Notes: a model not told the origin generated them from the sequence alone. Counted from the stretch's first letter, positions 1 to 7,247 are shown. The stretch is DNA of 60,939 nt from an uncultured Blautia sp. (GCA_900539525.1 UQCM01000013.1:1-60939), one strand, 5' to 3'. Made by a program: numbers and translations.

Positions 1-18
1 GCATTTGGTATAGAAAAA

Positions 19-38
19 TCCCGCACAGAAGTGCGGGA
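19..38. terminator. GC-rich hairpin
   Basis: Perfect 8-bp inverted repeat TCCCGCAC / GTGCGGGA with an AGAA loop, followed by a short T-rich stretch. It looks like an intrinsic terminator for a gene lying left of the window. The gene it serves cannot be seen. Confidence 0.6.
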
Positions 39-54
39 CTTTGTCTACAGTCTG

Positions 55-81
55 AAGCAAGGGAAGAGTCCCTTGCTTTTT
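55..81 (+). terminator. Intrinsic terminator
   Basis: Perfect 10-bp stem AAGCAAGGGA / TCCCTTGCTT with a 4-nt loop, running into a T-tract on the plus strand. It points rightward and lies just past the hairpin at 19-38, so two stacked hairpins close a plus-strand unit that begins outside the window. Confidence 0.65.
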
Positions 82-96
82 CTTCTGCCGGTGAAC

Positions 97-240
97 TTAT
101 TTGAGGTTTGTTTTTGGAATCTGAAGATAATCAATAAGGGCAGATTCTAAAAGTCGGGAATAGTTCACTTTCTGCTCTTCTGCCAGTCTTTTCAGCCATG
201 CGGGAAGGGTAATATTAGCAGCGGTGATCGACTTCGCAAA
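97..240 (-). pseudogene. HicB antitoxin, C-terminal fragment
   Basis: Read on the minus strand, this stretch encodes about 47 residues ending in a TAA stop at 97-99. It contains the NITLPAWLKRLAEEQ pattern followed by NYSRLLESALIDYL. That is the ribbon-helix-helix C-terminal domain typical of HicB-family antitoxins. The frame meets a TAG codon just upstream (about 255), and the HicB N-terminal degradation-like domain is absent. No HicA toxin is visible beside it. I read it as the stump of a deleted toxin-antitoxin pair. The exact 5' breakpoint is uncertain, somewhere near 225-250. Confidence 0.6.
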
Positions 241-652
241 TCCGGAGATAGGAGATGCCAGCCCTTCCTACGAGTCATGGATGAAGTGCGCCAGAGATTA
301 CGTGGAGTTTGTAAAAGAGGACAAGACGATCACAGAGTGCGCAAAGGTTGTTTGTGATACAAGTTCTATCTACTATGACGAGCCAATGTTCTTTGCAAGA
401 GTTTACTTCAAGTTTAGAGTTCTGCAGTCAGAGAGCGCAGAAGATGGTTGGTTGTCCTGTATCTTTGACGTCTTATACAAGGGGAACACAGGTGAGTGGA
501 TCAGCGGGTTTGTAGACGTGCCGATGGTTTACCTTGGCACTGCAGGGTCGTACTATGATTACGTCTGCAGCGAGTTCCCGATCGGCAGTTACAGGAGCAG
601 TGAAGAAGGTTTAGTCCCGGAGCCTAGAGTCTGGGCAGTCAGAGGTCAGTAG
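224..652 (+). CDS. Orphan ORF of unknown function, probably 5'-truncated
   Basis: I do not recognise this 142-residue product. It is acidic and rich in aromatic residues (Y, W, F), with a plausible globular composition and no membrane segment or signal peptide. The first available start is a GTG at 224 without a recognisable ribosome site. The opening codons overlap the antisense HicB fragment, so the ORF probably begins inside a deletion junction and is the 3' part of a longer accessory gene. It is not followed by a clear terminator. It may be a dead fragment. Confidence 0.35.
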   Translation: MIDFANPEIGDASPSYESWMKCARDYVEFVKEDKTITECAKVVCDTSSIYYDEPMFFARVYFKFRVLQSESAEDGWLSCIFDVLYKGNTGEWISGFVDVPMVYLGTAGSYYDYVCSEFPIGSYRSSEEGLVPEPRVWAVRGQ

Positions 653-733
653 AACCTCTTTAGCCATCGGTAGGTATAGCAGCCTGCCGGTGGATTTCGT
701 ACGGGCCATTAATAACAGAAAGGAGTGGATACT

Positions 734-837
734 ATGTGTAAGTTGATGGAAGATATGAGAAATGAAGCAGCACATGAAGCGGAAAGGGAAAGCGTGAGGA
801 AGATATAGCAATCGAACAAGGACGCATGGAACAGTAA
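734..837 (+). pseudogene. Frameshifted micro-ORF (MCKLMEDMRNEAA-type)
   Basis: A strong ribosome site (AAAGGAG, 8 nt before ATG 734) drives a 24-residue ORF starting MCKLMEDMRNEAA and stopping at 808. In the next frame the sequence continues as EEDIAIEQGRMEQ and stops at 837. The two parts read like one Glu/Arg-rich helical peptide broken by a one-base-type frameshift. Short proteins opening this way are, from memory, common in Lachnospiraceae and resemble tails of Rpn/PD-(D/E)XK transposase-associated proteins. That link is an inference. The product is probably non-functional. Confidence 0.4.
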
Positions 838-902
838 AATGTGAACCATGTGTCTTTTATAGTAAAAGGATTGAACTTCAAGTTTTACAATCAAGAGCAA
901 TT

Positions 903-938
903 AAAAAATCAATCGTAAAAAAATACGATTGATTTTTT
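903..938. terminator. Bidirectional hairpin terminator
   Basis: Perfect 15-bp inverted repeat, AAAAAATCAATCGTA on the left arm, with a 6-nt A-rich loop and A/T tails on both sides. It can stop transcription from either direction and separates the scar region from the regulator gene at 1090. Confidence 0.8.
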
Positions 939-971
939 GCGTATTTCTGCATATAATATAAACAATAAGAT

Positions 972-1063
972 GATGCCAGGGTCAAAAGGTCATGATTTTG
1001 GGAGCGCGAAGCGCGTAAAAATCCGAAGGCATCATGGGGTCAAATGCTTTTGACCCCAACCTC
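972..1063. mobile_element. Repeat family A, copy 1: 92-bp MITE-like element
   Basis: The two ends form imperfect terminal inverted repeats: GATGCCAGGGTCAAAAG on the left, and the complement of GAGGTTGGGGTCAAAAG on the right. The 7-mer ATAAGAT occurs directly on both sides (965-971 and 1064-1070), as expected for a target-site duplication. The interior contains a GCGCG-AA-GCGCG hairpin. It has no coding capacity, so it fits a non-autonomous miniature inverted-repeat element. Related copies lie at 11909-11955 and 60888-60939. Confidence 0.65.
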
Positions 1064-1089
1064 ATAAGATTGGAAAGGATACGAATAGT

Positions 1090-2343
1090 ATGCGTGAAAC
1101 AAGAACCATAGAATTCAAGGAAACGATCACAAATACATTTTTAAAAACGGTAAGCGCCTTTTCGAATTACGATGGTGGAACAATCTTTTTTGGAATCGAT
1201 GACGATGGTAATGTCAAGGGATTACAAGACGTAAAGCAATCCTGTCTGGATATTGAAAATAAAATTAATGATAGTATTTCTCCTCAACCAAATTATACAC
1301 TTGAAACACAAAATAATGATCAAACGATAAAACTCACCGTAAAAAGTGGTGTTCAGAAGCCATACTTATATAAATCAAAAGCATATAAGCGAAATGATAC
1401 AGCAACGATAGAGGTAGATACACTGGAATTCTCAAGGCTTATTTTGGAAGGAAAAAATATTAGATTTGAAGAGTTACCATGTAAAGAGCAGAAGTTGTCT
1501 TTCGAAGTTTTGCATCATAAGCTAAAAGAAAGTATTCAAATCGAAACATTTAATCAGGACACATTAAAAACATTGAACTTATATGACAATGTCAATGGAT
1601 ATAATAATGCGGCGGGTCTTTTGGCAGATCACAATCATTTTCCGGGAATTGATATGGTGAAATTTGGTGAAAATATCAGCATTATTCAAAAGAGAGCAAC
1701 ATTTGAAAACATATCGGTATTAGATGTATATGATAAGTCAATTGATGTATTTAGAGATTATTACCAATACGAAGTCATACAGGGGGCTGATAGAAAAAAG
1801 ATAGAAAAAATACCGGAAGCTGCGTTCCGGGAGGCAATTGCAAATGCTTTGATTCATAGAGTCTGGGATGTGGAATCGCAAATTAGAGTCCTGATGTTTG
1901 ATGATAGGATAGAAGTTGTTTCTCCTGGAGGATTGCCATCCGGAATAACGGAAGAGGAATACTTATCAGGTAGAATTTCTGTTTTAAGGAATAGAAATCT
2001 TGCAAATGTATTTTACAGGCTGGGATTTGTTGAGATATTCGGAACGGGAATTATAAGAATAAAACAACTCTATGAAGAAGGATTAAAAAAACCAGATTTT
2101 GAGGTGTCGGAGAATACAATTAAGATTGTGCTTCCGGTTTTTGAAAAGAACTTAAACTTAACGGAAGATGAAAGAACGATATATAAAATTTTAAGCAAGA
2201 CAATGCTGAAATCAATTAGTGAAATTGCGCCGTATGCGCCTTTTGGTAAATCAAAGACAACACAGCTATTGAAAGACATGGGGCAAAAGGGTGTCATAAT
2301 CGTTGAAGGTAGGGGAAGAGGTACTAAGTATATAATAAAATAG
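1090..2343 (+). CDS. AlbA_2/Schlafen-domain putative DNA-binding regulator
   Basis: The product has 417 residues. The N-terminal third shows the AlbA_2 (Schlafen-type) signature: a RTIEFKE start, SAFSNYDGGTIFFGIDDDG and PKPYLY-type segments. The middle carries the HATPase-like C-terminal region found in RecG-like regulators (REAIANALIHRVW, IEVVSPGGLPSGI, NVFYRLGFVEIFGTGI). The last about 60 residues look like a winged helix ending in GRGRGTKYIIK. Proteins of this build are annotated as putative transcriptional regulators or DNA-binding proteins, and the true substrate is unknown. The ribosome site GGAAAGGA precedes ATG 1090. The gene has lower GC than the secreted protease after it and sits beside a MITE-like element and toxin-antitoxin debris, so it is probably accessory. 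Confidence 0.8.
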   Translation: MRETRTIEFKETITNTFLKTVSAFSNYDGGTIFFGIDDDGNVKGLQDVKQSCLDIENKINDSISPQPNYTLETQNNDQTIKLTVKSGVQKPYLYKSKAYKRNDTATIEVDTLEFSRLILEGKNIRFEELPCKEQKLSFEVLHHKLKESIQIETFNQDTLKTLNLYDNVNGYNNAAGLLADHNHFPGIDMVKFGENISIIQKRATFENISVLDVYDKSIDVFRDYYQYEVIQGADRKKIEKIPEAAFREAIANALIHRVWDVESQIRVLMFDDRIEVVSPGGLPSGITEEEYLSGRISVLRNRNLANVFYRLGFVEIFGTGIIRIKQLYEEGLKKPDFEVSENTIKIVLPVFEKNLNLTEDERTIYKILSKTMLKSISEIAPYAPFGKSKTTQLLKDMGQKGVIIVEGRGRGTKYIIK

Positions 2344-2426
2344 AGAATAACACTTCTGCCCGGCTGTCTTCTTTTTATGATCCGATGGCCGTATGCTAAA
2401 ATAACGATTAGAATCCCTGTATAATA

Positions 2427-2455
2427 TTGACCTAAATGGTAGGATATGGTATTGT
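2427..2455 (+). promoter_or_regulatory. Candidate promoter of the M60 peptidase gene
   Basis: TTGACC at 2427-2432 and TATTGT at 2450-2455 are separated by 17 bp, a good vegetative-type spacing. A GTAGGAT / ATCCTAC inverted pair (about 2438 and 2499) brackets the -10 element and the early leader. This could be an operator or a leader hairpin. It is a pattern match only. Confidence 0.4.
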
Positions 2456-2525
2456 CTATATACAGTGCACTGGTTTTAAGGGTGACAGGATCCGACATCC
2501 TACAATGTGTATGGGGGTAAAATGT

Positions 2526-4634
2526 ATGAGAAGAATCAGAAATTCAATGATACCTATTATGGCGGCAGCTCTGGCAGTTTCTGCACTTGCCGGCCAGTCA
2601 AAGAGTGTAATGGCAGCAGAGGTAGTATTAGAATCTTCCGGAAGCACGGAGTCTGTGCTGACAGAAGAAACTACGGCTGAGGCTGTAGAAGTATCTGCAA
2701 GATCAGGAGAGCAGGAAGAGCAGGCGAATCAGTTTGAGATGACCCTGGAGCAGGCAGGTGACAGAGTCGCGCATGCCAGAAATGTATTGAAGACATCCAG
2801 CTATGGAAGTAATATGATACCTACAGGTGTGGCAGCATGCCCGGGAGATCAGATCAGGATCTATGTGGAAGCGGAGGAAGGCAAACCATTGCCGAAGATT
2901 GTATTTACGCAGCAGATGGGAAGCTGGAATAAGTGGAAACAGGTGAAGGATCTGAAGCGTGGAGAAAATGTATTTACGGTACCCAATCTTCACGACAGCA
3001 GCTGGTCTCAGAAGGTAAAGGCCGGTGGAGCGATTTACTTTGAAAATCCTTATACAGCGGATCAGCAGGGACAGGCTCCGGTAGTCCGGATCGAAGGCGG
3101 AGAGAAATTTCCACTTTTCCATGATGGAGATGATGTGGAGGCATTTCGTCAGGAGCTTCTGGAGTACAAAGAGAAAATGCAGGCGAATCCCGACAGATAT
3201 CTGGATATCGTAGAGATTGTCAGTGATTATGTGATCTTAAATGGTAATATGAAGTCTGCAGAGAGCTGTTTCCTGAACGGAAATGGCACACCTCAGAAAG
3301 CGCTGGATTTCCATAAAGACCGTCTGGGAAAACTGTTTGCTTTTGCAGGTATTTCGGAAGAGGGAGATGATATCAGACATACCAGGAATCATGCCAGGGC
3401 AAATATGCGACTGATGCAGCCGTACGGCTTTGCTTATGCCGCAGGTGATCATACGGGATTTCAGCAGGGCAGTATGACTACAGTGTTCGGCGGAAGTGTG
3501 ATCGGCTGGGCAGAGGCTCATGAGATCGGTCATCATCTCGATATCCAGGGTGGCTATATTGGGGAAGTGACCAATAATATGTGGGCAAACTATAACAGAG
3601 TTGATCTTCAGGCGGAAGATGACAGAGTGTCAGGTAACTATCCCGGAATCTTCACGAAGCAGTCTTCTGACGATTACATGAATCTGGTGAACGAAAACAG
3701 GAACAGTGATCTGGCTATGTGGTGGCAGCTCTACCTCCTTGATGCGAATTACTGGGCAAATTATCAGAGAGCCTACCGTGAAGGTGTGGCAGAGAACATG
3801 GGTCTGGACAGAAACCAGCGTATGGCTGTAGTATCTTCCTATGCACTCGGTATGGATGTTACAGAGCATTTTGAGCGTTATCGTTTTATCAACGAAACAG
3901 ACGCTGTGAAGGTAAGAGAGGCCCTTCAGACTCTGAACGTACCGCAGTCTGAGGAAAATATCAAGCCATGGTATCAGTGGACCAAATCCACCAAAGACAG
4001 AACCAGCACCTTCGGTCAGACGAAATATCATCCACAGATCACATCCGTAAAGCAGGAGGGCAACAAGCTTGTTCTCACAATGAGTATTGAAGAGGGGGCA
4101 CAGCGGGCACTGCTCGGTTATGAAGTGCTCAGAGACGGAAAGGTTATTGGATTTACAAATGGCAATACATTCTCAACGACAACCGTACAGAATGATGGAA
4201 ATGCTCATACGTACCAGGTGAGGGCGTTTGACCTGCGTATGAACACTACAGACTATAGTACGAAAGTATCCTGCACACTGGATCAGGCACAGGAGCTTTC
4301 AGGTGCCCTGGCAGGTCTCTCTAAGATTGAAACGGCACTGAGGAGTGCTTTAAGTGCCGGTGATGTCGATTACAGACAGATCGGGGAATTACTTATTATG
4401 CAGCCGAAGATGGAGCATTATGCCGGAAATGATACGGAGAAAAGAATCGTAGAAAAGGTAGAGACACTCCTTACAACGAATGTTTCCGAGAGATTTTCTG
4501 TAATGCTGCACGGCGGGGATTATGACAGTCTGGAGGAACTGCTTAGTAAGAATCTGGTCATTACCTACAGCGAGGGAGAAGGAAAACCATACTATACGCT
4601 TCAGGGAGGCGTTATTCAAAAATGCGCAGAATAA
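2526..4634 (+). CDS. Secreted M60-family (enhancin/mucinase-type) zinc metallopeptidase
   Basis: The start is ATG 2526, preceded by GGGGGT, and gives a 702-residue precursor. Residues 1-31 form a signal peptide (MRRIRNS, a hydrophobic AAALAVSALA core, cleavage near VMA-AE). After a short Glu/Thr-rich spacer, the peptidase M60 domain carries the gluzincin site HEIGH (332-336) with downstream Glu347 (GGYIGEVTNN), matching the M60 HExxH(8-24)E arrangement. A fibronectin III-like module follows at about 515-600 (GYEVLRDGKVIGFTNG). M60 enzymes of gut bacteria and pathogens cut O-glycosylated, mucin-type proteins, so mucin or host glycoprotein is the likely substrate. I see no LPXTG anchor or transmembrane tail, so the enzyme is probably released. 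It is monocistronic and followed by a strong terminator. Confidence 0.88.
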   Translation: MRRIRNSMIPIMAAALAVSALAGQSKSVMAAEVVLESSGSTESVLTEETTAEAVEVSARSGEQEEQANQFEMTLEQAGDRVAHARNVLKTSSYGSNMIPTGVAACPGDQIRIYVEAEEGKPLPKIVFTQQMGSWNKWKQVKDLKRGENVFTVPNLHDSSWSQKVKAGGAIYFENPYTADQQGQAPVVRIEGGEKFPLFHDGDDVEAFRQELLEYKEKMQANPDRYLDIVEIVSDYVILNGNMKSAESCFLNGNGTPQKALDFHKDRLGKLFAFAGISEEGDDIRHTRNHARANMRLMQPYGFAYAAGDHTGFQQGSMTTVFGGSVIGWAEAHEIGHHLDIQGGYIGEVTNNMWANYNRVDLQAEDDRVSGNYPGIFTKQSSDDYMNLVNENRNSDLAMWWQLYLLDANYWANYQRAYREGVAENMGLDRNQRMAVVSSYALGMDVTEHFERYRFINETDAVKVREALQTLNVPQSEENIKPWYQWTKSTKDRTSTFGQTKYHPQITSVKQEGNKLVLTMSIEEGAQRALLGYEVLRDGKVIGFTNGNTFSTTTVQNDGNAHTYQVRAFDLRMNTTDYSTKVSCTLDQAQELSGALAGLSKIETALRSALSAGDVDYRQIGELLIMQPKMEHYAGNDTEKRIVEKVETLLTTNVSERFSVMLHGGDYDSLEELLSKNLVITYSEGEGKPYYTLQGGVIQKCAE

Positions 4635-4641
4635 CCTGATT

Positions 4642-4673
4642 ACGGGGTCCCCGGCTGATGACCGGGGGCCCCG
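4642..4673 (+). terminator. Terminator of the M60 gene
   Basis: A very GC-rich 13-bp-class stem (ACGGGGTCCCCGG / CCGGGGGCCCCGT) with a 6-nt loop lies 8 bp after the stop codon, followed by a T-rich stretch. Confidence 0.75.
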
Positions 4674-4767
4674 TATGAGCTTTTCCTTCAGACAGTTCGT
4701 TATGACATCTTCGACCTGATGATGGTGGATGACAGAAAGAGTATGCATGTTACAAGCATGGCGAAGC

Positions 4768-4797
4768 GTGTTACTGGTCACAGAGTGAATGGTAACA
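4768..4797. repeat. Repeat family C, copy 1
   Basis: An imperfect palindrome around TTACTGGTCAC and GTGAATGGTAAC. The core (ctGGTCACrGAGTGAAyGGTAA) recurs at 6838-6860 and, inverted, at 41517-41540. Its function is unknown. It lies in the 295-bp gap between the M60 gene and the exporter gene. Confidence 0.4.
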
Positions 4798-4929
4798 ATA
4801 AAGTAACAGAAAATAAGAAACGATTGCGAAGCGTGTTTACAATTAGAAAAATGTATGCTACTATTGCAAAGGATGTATTAAATGGTTGCCGGTTCAAAAC
4901 AGGCAACGGGTCAGATGGAGGAGTTTAAT

Positions 4930-5412
4930 TTGTTAAAAAAATATTTGATTGTGTTTCTGGTATCCATGGTTCCCTTGATCGAGCTTCGAGGTGCGATCCC
5001 TATTGCTGCCGGTTTTAAGCTTCCGCTTATCCAGTCCTATGTGATTGCGGTGATCGCTAATATGCTTCCGGTACCGGTGATTTTCCTGTTTGCACGAAAG
5101 GTTCTGGAGTGGGGTGCGGACAAGCCCGGAATCGGCAAATTCTTCCGGTTCTGTCTGGAAAAGGGGCATAAGGGAGGAGAGAAACTAAAGGCGACTGCCG
5201 GCAGAGGACTTCCTGTTGCTTTGCTTCTGTTCGTAGGTATTCCGCTTCCGGGAACGGGAGCGTGGACAGGAACCCTTGCTGCCAGCCTTCTGGATATGGA
5301 TTTTAAGACAAGTGTCATTGCTGTTATGGGTGGTGTATTACTGGCCGGAGTCATCATGGCAGCGGCCAGTGCCGGAGTATTTGGAGCGATCGGTGCCCTG
5401 TTTGCAGGATGA
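4930..5412 (+). CDS. Small multi-drug export family (COG2426-like) membrane protein
   Basis: The product is an integral membrane protein of about 160 residues with four to five hydrophobic segments. It has the family hallmarks LIELRGAIPIAAGF in the first helix pair and FVGIPLPGTGAWTG in the second, a duplicated re-entrant Gly/Pro pattern resembling the DedA/SMR-like COG2426 group. I place the start at TTG 4930 because GGAGG (4917-4921) lies 8 nt upstream. ATG 4915 or 4882 would also be in frame but lack a good ribosome site. The substrate is unknown and the drug-export name rests on family annotation only. The gene stands alone, with terminators on both sides. Confidence 0.75.
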   Translation: MLKKYLIVFLVSMVPLIELRGAIPIAAGFKLPLIQSYVIAVIANMLPVPVIFLFARKVLEWGADKPGIGKFFRFCLEKGHKGGEKLKATAGRGLPVALLLFVGIPLPGTGAWTGTLAASLLDMDFKTSVIAVMGGVLLAGVIMAAASAGVFGAIGALFAG

Positions 5413-5488
5413 ATCTGACAGATATACGGCAGATCCAGAGAAGAGCAGCTAACACAGCTACATATACGTATACAGTACGTATACAGGT

Positions 5489-5530
5489 AAAATGAGAGGA
5501 TACCTCATAAGTGAAGGATCCTCTCATTTT
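5489..5530. terminator. Bidirectional terminator between exporter gene and lexA
   Basis: Perfect 13-bp inverted repeat (AAAATGAGAGGAT / ATCCTCTCATTTT) with a 16-nt loop, located between two convergent genes. Just before it (about 5464-5484) is a second palindromic patch, ACGTATAcagTACGTATA. Confidence 0.8.
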
Positions 5531-5559
5531 CTTAATTTTCAAAGGAATTACCTGTTTCA

Positions 5560-6177
5560 CTAGAAGAATCGGAATACACCGATCACCTTTCCAAGTATAT
5601 CAAGGGAATCCACGATGATCGGCTCCATGGTATCGTTTTCCGGCTGCAGGCGATAGTATCCGTTTTCTCTGTAATAAGTCTTTACAGTGGCAGAATCTCC
5701 ATCAACCAGGGCCACGACCATATCTCCATTCTCTGCTGTATTCTGGCACTTGACCAGAATCCTGTCATTTTCAAAAATGCCGGCATTGATCATGCTGTCT
5801 CCCTTTACAGTCAGCATGAAAGTCTGTGCATTGGGCATGAATTCTGCAGGAACGGGAAAGTAGCTCTCGATATTTTCAACAGCCAGGATCGGCTGTCCTG
5901 CAGCTACACGGCCGACAACAGGAACCTGTACCATTTCCCGTCTGAGCAGATTGAAATTGTCATCCAGAATCTCAATGGCTCTGGGCTTTGAAGGATCGCG
6001 TCTGATATAGCCGTTTTTTTCCAGTGTTTCCAGATGCGAGTGAACGGATGAGGTGGACTTCAGATGTACTGCCTCACAGATGTCGCGAACAGCAGGCGGA
6101 AAACCTCTGTTGAGAATTTCACTTTTGATATATTCTAAAATTTCTTCCTGTTTACTTGTAATTTTTCCGTATCCCAT
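5560..6177 (-). CDS. lexA: LexA SOS repressor
   Basis: The product has 205 residues, the normal LexA length. The N-terminal winged helix (1-65) is followed by the S24 autoproteolysis domain. The cleavage bond is Ala93-Gly94 (VAAGQP), the catalytic Ser is 128 (GDSM) and the catalytic Lys is 166 (ATVKTYY). LexA represses damage-response genes and self-cleaves when bound to RecA filaments. AGGAGG precedes ATG 6177. A LexA box overlaps its own -35 region, so it is autoregulated. It is divergent from a YneA-like division inhibitor, the same arrangement as in Bacillus. Confidence 0.97.
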   Translation of the reverse strand: MGYGKITSKQEEILEYIKSEILNRGFPPAVRDICEAVHLKSTSSVHSHLETLEKNGYIRRDPSKPRAIEILDDNFNLLRREMVQVPVVGRVAAGQPILAVENIESYFPVPAEFMPNAQTFMLTVKGDSMINAGIFENDRILVKCQNTAENGDMVVALVDGDSATVKTYYRENGYYRLQPENDTMEPIIVDSLDILGKVIGVFRFF

Positions 6178-6258
6178 TAAGATATCCTCCTGATTCCTGT
6201 TTGTTATATTGACATCTTCCTGAATGTAATATCTAAAATTTTTCGGATTTTCAACTTT

Positions 6259-6287
6259 ATGATATCACATTGAGTGAATGTTTGCAA
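6259..6287 (-). promoter_or_regulatory. lexA promoter
   Basis: On the minus strand, TTGCAA (6282-6287) and TATCAT (6259-6264) are separated by exactly 17 bp upstream of lexA. The -35 element is overlapped by the LexA box at 6285-6297, which explains autorepression. Confidence 0.55.
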
Positions 6288-6297
6288 ACAAAAGTTC
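6285..6297. promoter_or_regulatory. LexA box 1 (near lexA)
   Basis: CAAAC-AAAA-GTTC matches the Gram-positive LexA pattern CGAACnnnnGTTYG with one weak edge. It overlaps the lexA -35 element. Confidence 0.6.
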
Positions 6298-6337
6298 TGA
6301 AAATGTGTTCGGAAATTTAAAACAGAAAAAGTAGCAC

Positions 6338-6366
6338 TTGACAAACAAATGTTCGCAGATTATAAT
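6338..6366 (+). promoter_or_regulatory. Consensus promoter of the YneA-like gene
   Basis: TTGACA (6338-6343) and TATAAT (6361-6366) with 17-bp spacing form a perfect vegetative sigma promoter. A LexA box (6342-6355) sits inside the spacer, so a strong promoter is held off by LexA. Confidence 0.85.
6342..6355. promoter_or_regulatory. LexA box 2
   Basis: CAAAC-AAAT-GTTCG lies between the -35 and -10 elements of the yneA-like promoter. Confidence 0.75.
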
Positions 6367-6376
6367 TCAAGTATAG

Positions 6377-6390
6377 CAAACATTAGTTCG
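6377..6390. promoter_or_regulatory. LexA box 3
   Basis: CAAAC-ATTA-GTTCG lies just downstream of the -10 element of the yneA-like gene, at or after the transcription start. Confidence 0.7.
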
Positions 6391-6403
6391 GAACAAATAT
6401 TCG
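6390..6403. promoter_or_regulatory. LexA box 4
   Basis: GGAAC-AAAT-ATTCG abuts box 3, making a tandem operator that could bind LexA dimers cooperatively. Confidence 0.6.
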
Positions 6404-6427
6404 AGGATGAGCGGGAGGTAGATACAG

Positions 6428-6772
6428 ATGGGTGAGAGAAGGCAGAGACAGGCAGAGAGAAGAAGGATAAGGAGAAACAGAAGGATTGCAGCAGTTGCAG
6501 TATTGGTCTGCGTTTTTATCCTGGGGCTGATCTGTGGCGGACGGATGGTTAATGCATCAAAGCCTGAACAGAATACACATAAGTATTACAAGGAGGTGAG
6601 AGTTGACAGGGGAGAGACTTTATGGGATATTGCCAATGATTATATGACGGATGAGTATCGTTCGACAGAAGCCTATATAGAAGAGGTGTGCGAGATAAAC
6701 TCAATCAGTGGGACAGAGATATATTACGGACAGCGTCTAATGATTCCATATTATTCTGCAATGTCGAAATAA
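6428..6772 (+). CDS. YneA-like SOS cell-division suppressor (LysM protein)
   Basis: The product has 114 residues: a strongly basic N-terminus (about 25 residues, mostly R/K), one transmembrane segment (about 22-42), a short linker and a C-terminal LysM domain (VDRGETLWDIANDYM ... YYGQRLMIP). This is the build of Bacillus YneA, which is made after DNA damage and blocks septation until it is degraded. The gene is divergent from lexA and its promoter carries several LexA boxes, which supports the same role. GGGAGG precedes ATG 6428. The functional assignment rests on synteny and architecture, since sequence identity within this family is low. Confidence 0.85.
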   Translation: MGERRQRQAERRRIRRNRRIAAVAVLVCVFILGLICGGRMVNASKPEQNTHKYYKEVRVDRGETLWDIANDYMTDEYRSTEAYIEEVCEINSISGTEIYYGQRLMIPYYSAMSK

Positions 6773-6837
6773 TTGTAAGGTATGCATAACAGTATGACGT
6801 TGGGATCCGCTAAACATGAGAAAGTAGCCATTGTGCT

Positions 6838-6860
6838 GCTGGTCACGGAGTGAACGGTAA
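6838..6860. repeat. Repeat family C, copy 2
   Basis: GCTGGTCACGGAGTGAACGG with flanking TAA matches the core seen at 4768-4797, and inverted at 41517-41540. It lies in the gap after the YneA-like gene. Confidence 0.4.
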
Positions 6861-6890
6861 AGAGATGATATGAAAGGGAATCAGAAGTAC

Positions 6891-6921
6891 AAAAAGAGGG
6901 TAGTGAAGCTGCTCTTTTTTT
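6891..6921 (+). terminator. Terminator after the YneA-like gene
   Basis: AAAAAGAG ... CTCTTTTTTT with an interrupted inner stem, ending in a T-tract. A TATAAT-like -10 element (about 6923-6928) follows directly and may start the next gene. Confidence 0.5.
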
Positions 6922-6954
6922 GATATAATGAAGGAAACGGAAGGAGGAATATGT

Positions 6955-7185
6955 TTGCGTCTGGAGAAATTTAAAATGGAGCGTCCGAATCTTGTTGAGC
7001 CCGGTCAGAGAGTAGAAATTACAGAAATACAGACAAACATGAATTACAGCTATATCATCGAGCCTGCGGTAGCTATGTCGGGCTGTTTTAAAGGGAATAA
7101 CCGTATTAAGGCAAGAGAGGGAACGATTGTCAGTATCGAGGACACGCCCAGAGGGTTTATCGTAACGGCGGAATTTGATGAGTAG
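6955..7185 (+). CDS. Conserved small protein, function unknown
   Basis: The product is about 76 residues, with beta-rich composition and no membrane segment. I place the start at TTG 6955 because GGAAGGAGG lies 7-8 nt upstream. The in-frame ATG at 6928 sits inside the promoter-like TATAATG and has no ribosome site. The protein reads like a compact beta-barrel: NLVEPGQRVEITEI, YIIEPAVAMSGCFKG, REGTIVSIED, VTAEFDE. I have a general memory of similar short proteins in Lachnospiraceae but cannot attach a function. It lies between the SOS pair and a BlaI repressor. Confidence 0.6.
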   Translation: MRLEKFKMERPNLVEPGQRVEITEIQTNMNYSYIIEPAVAMSGCFKGNNRIKAREGTIVSIEDTPRGFIVTAEFDE

Positions 7186-7247
7186 ATCAGATTCCGCCAC
7201 TGTTTTATGTATTTTGTATATTCACATCATAACAGATCTTTACAAGG

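Noticed and set aside
6177..6430. GAATGTTTGC patch near 6276 as a fifth LexA box
   Set aside because: Spacing of the half-sites does not fit the CGAAC-n4-GTTCG pattern.
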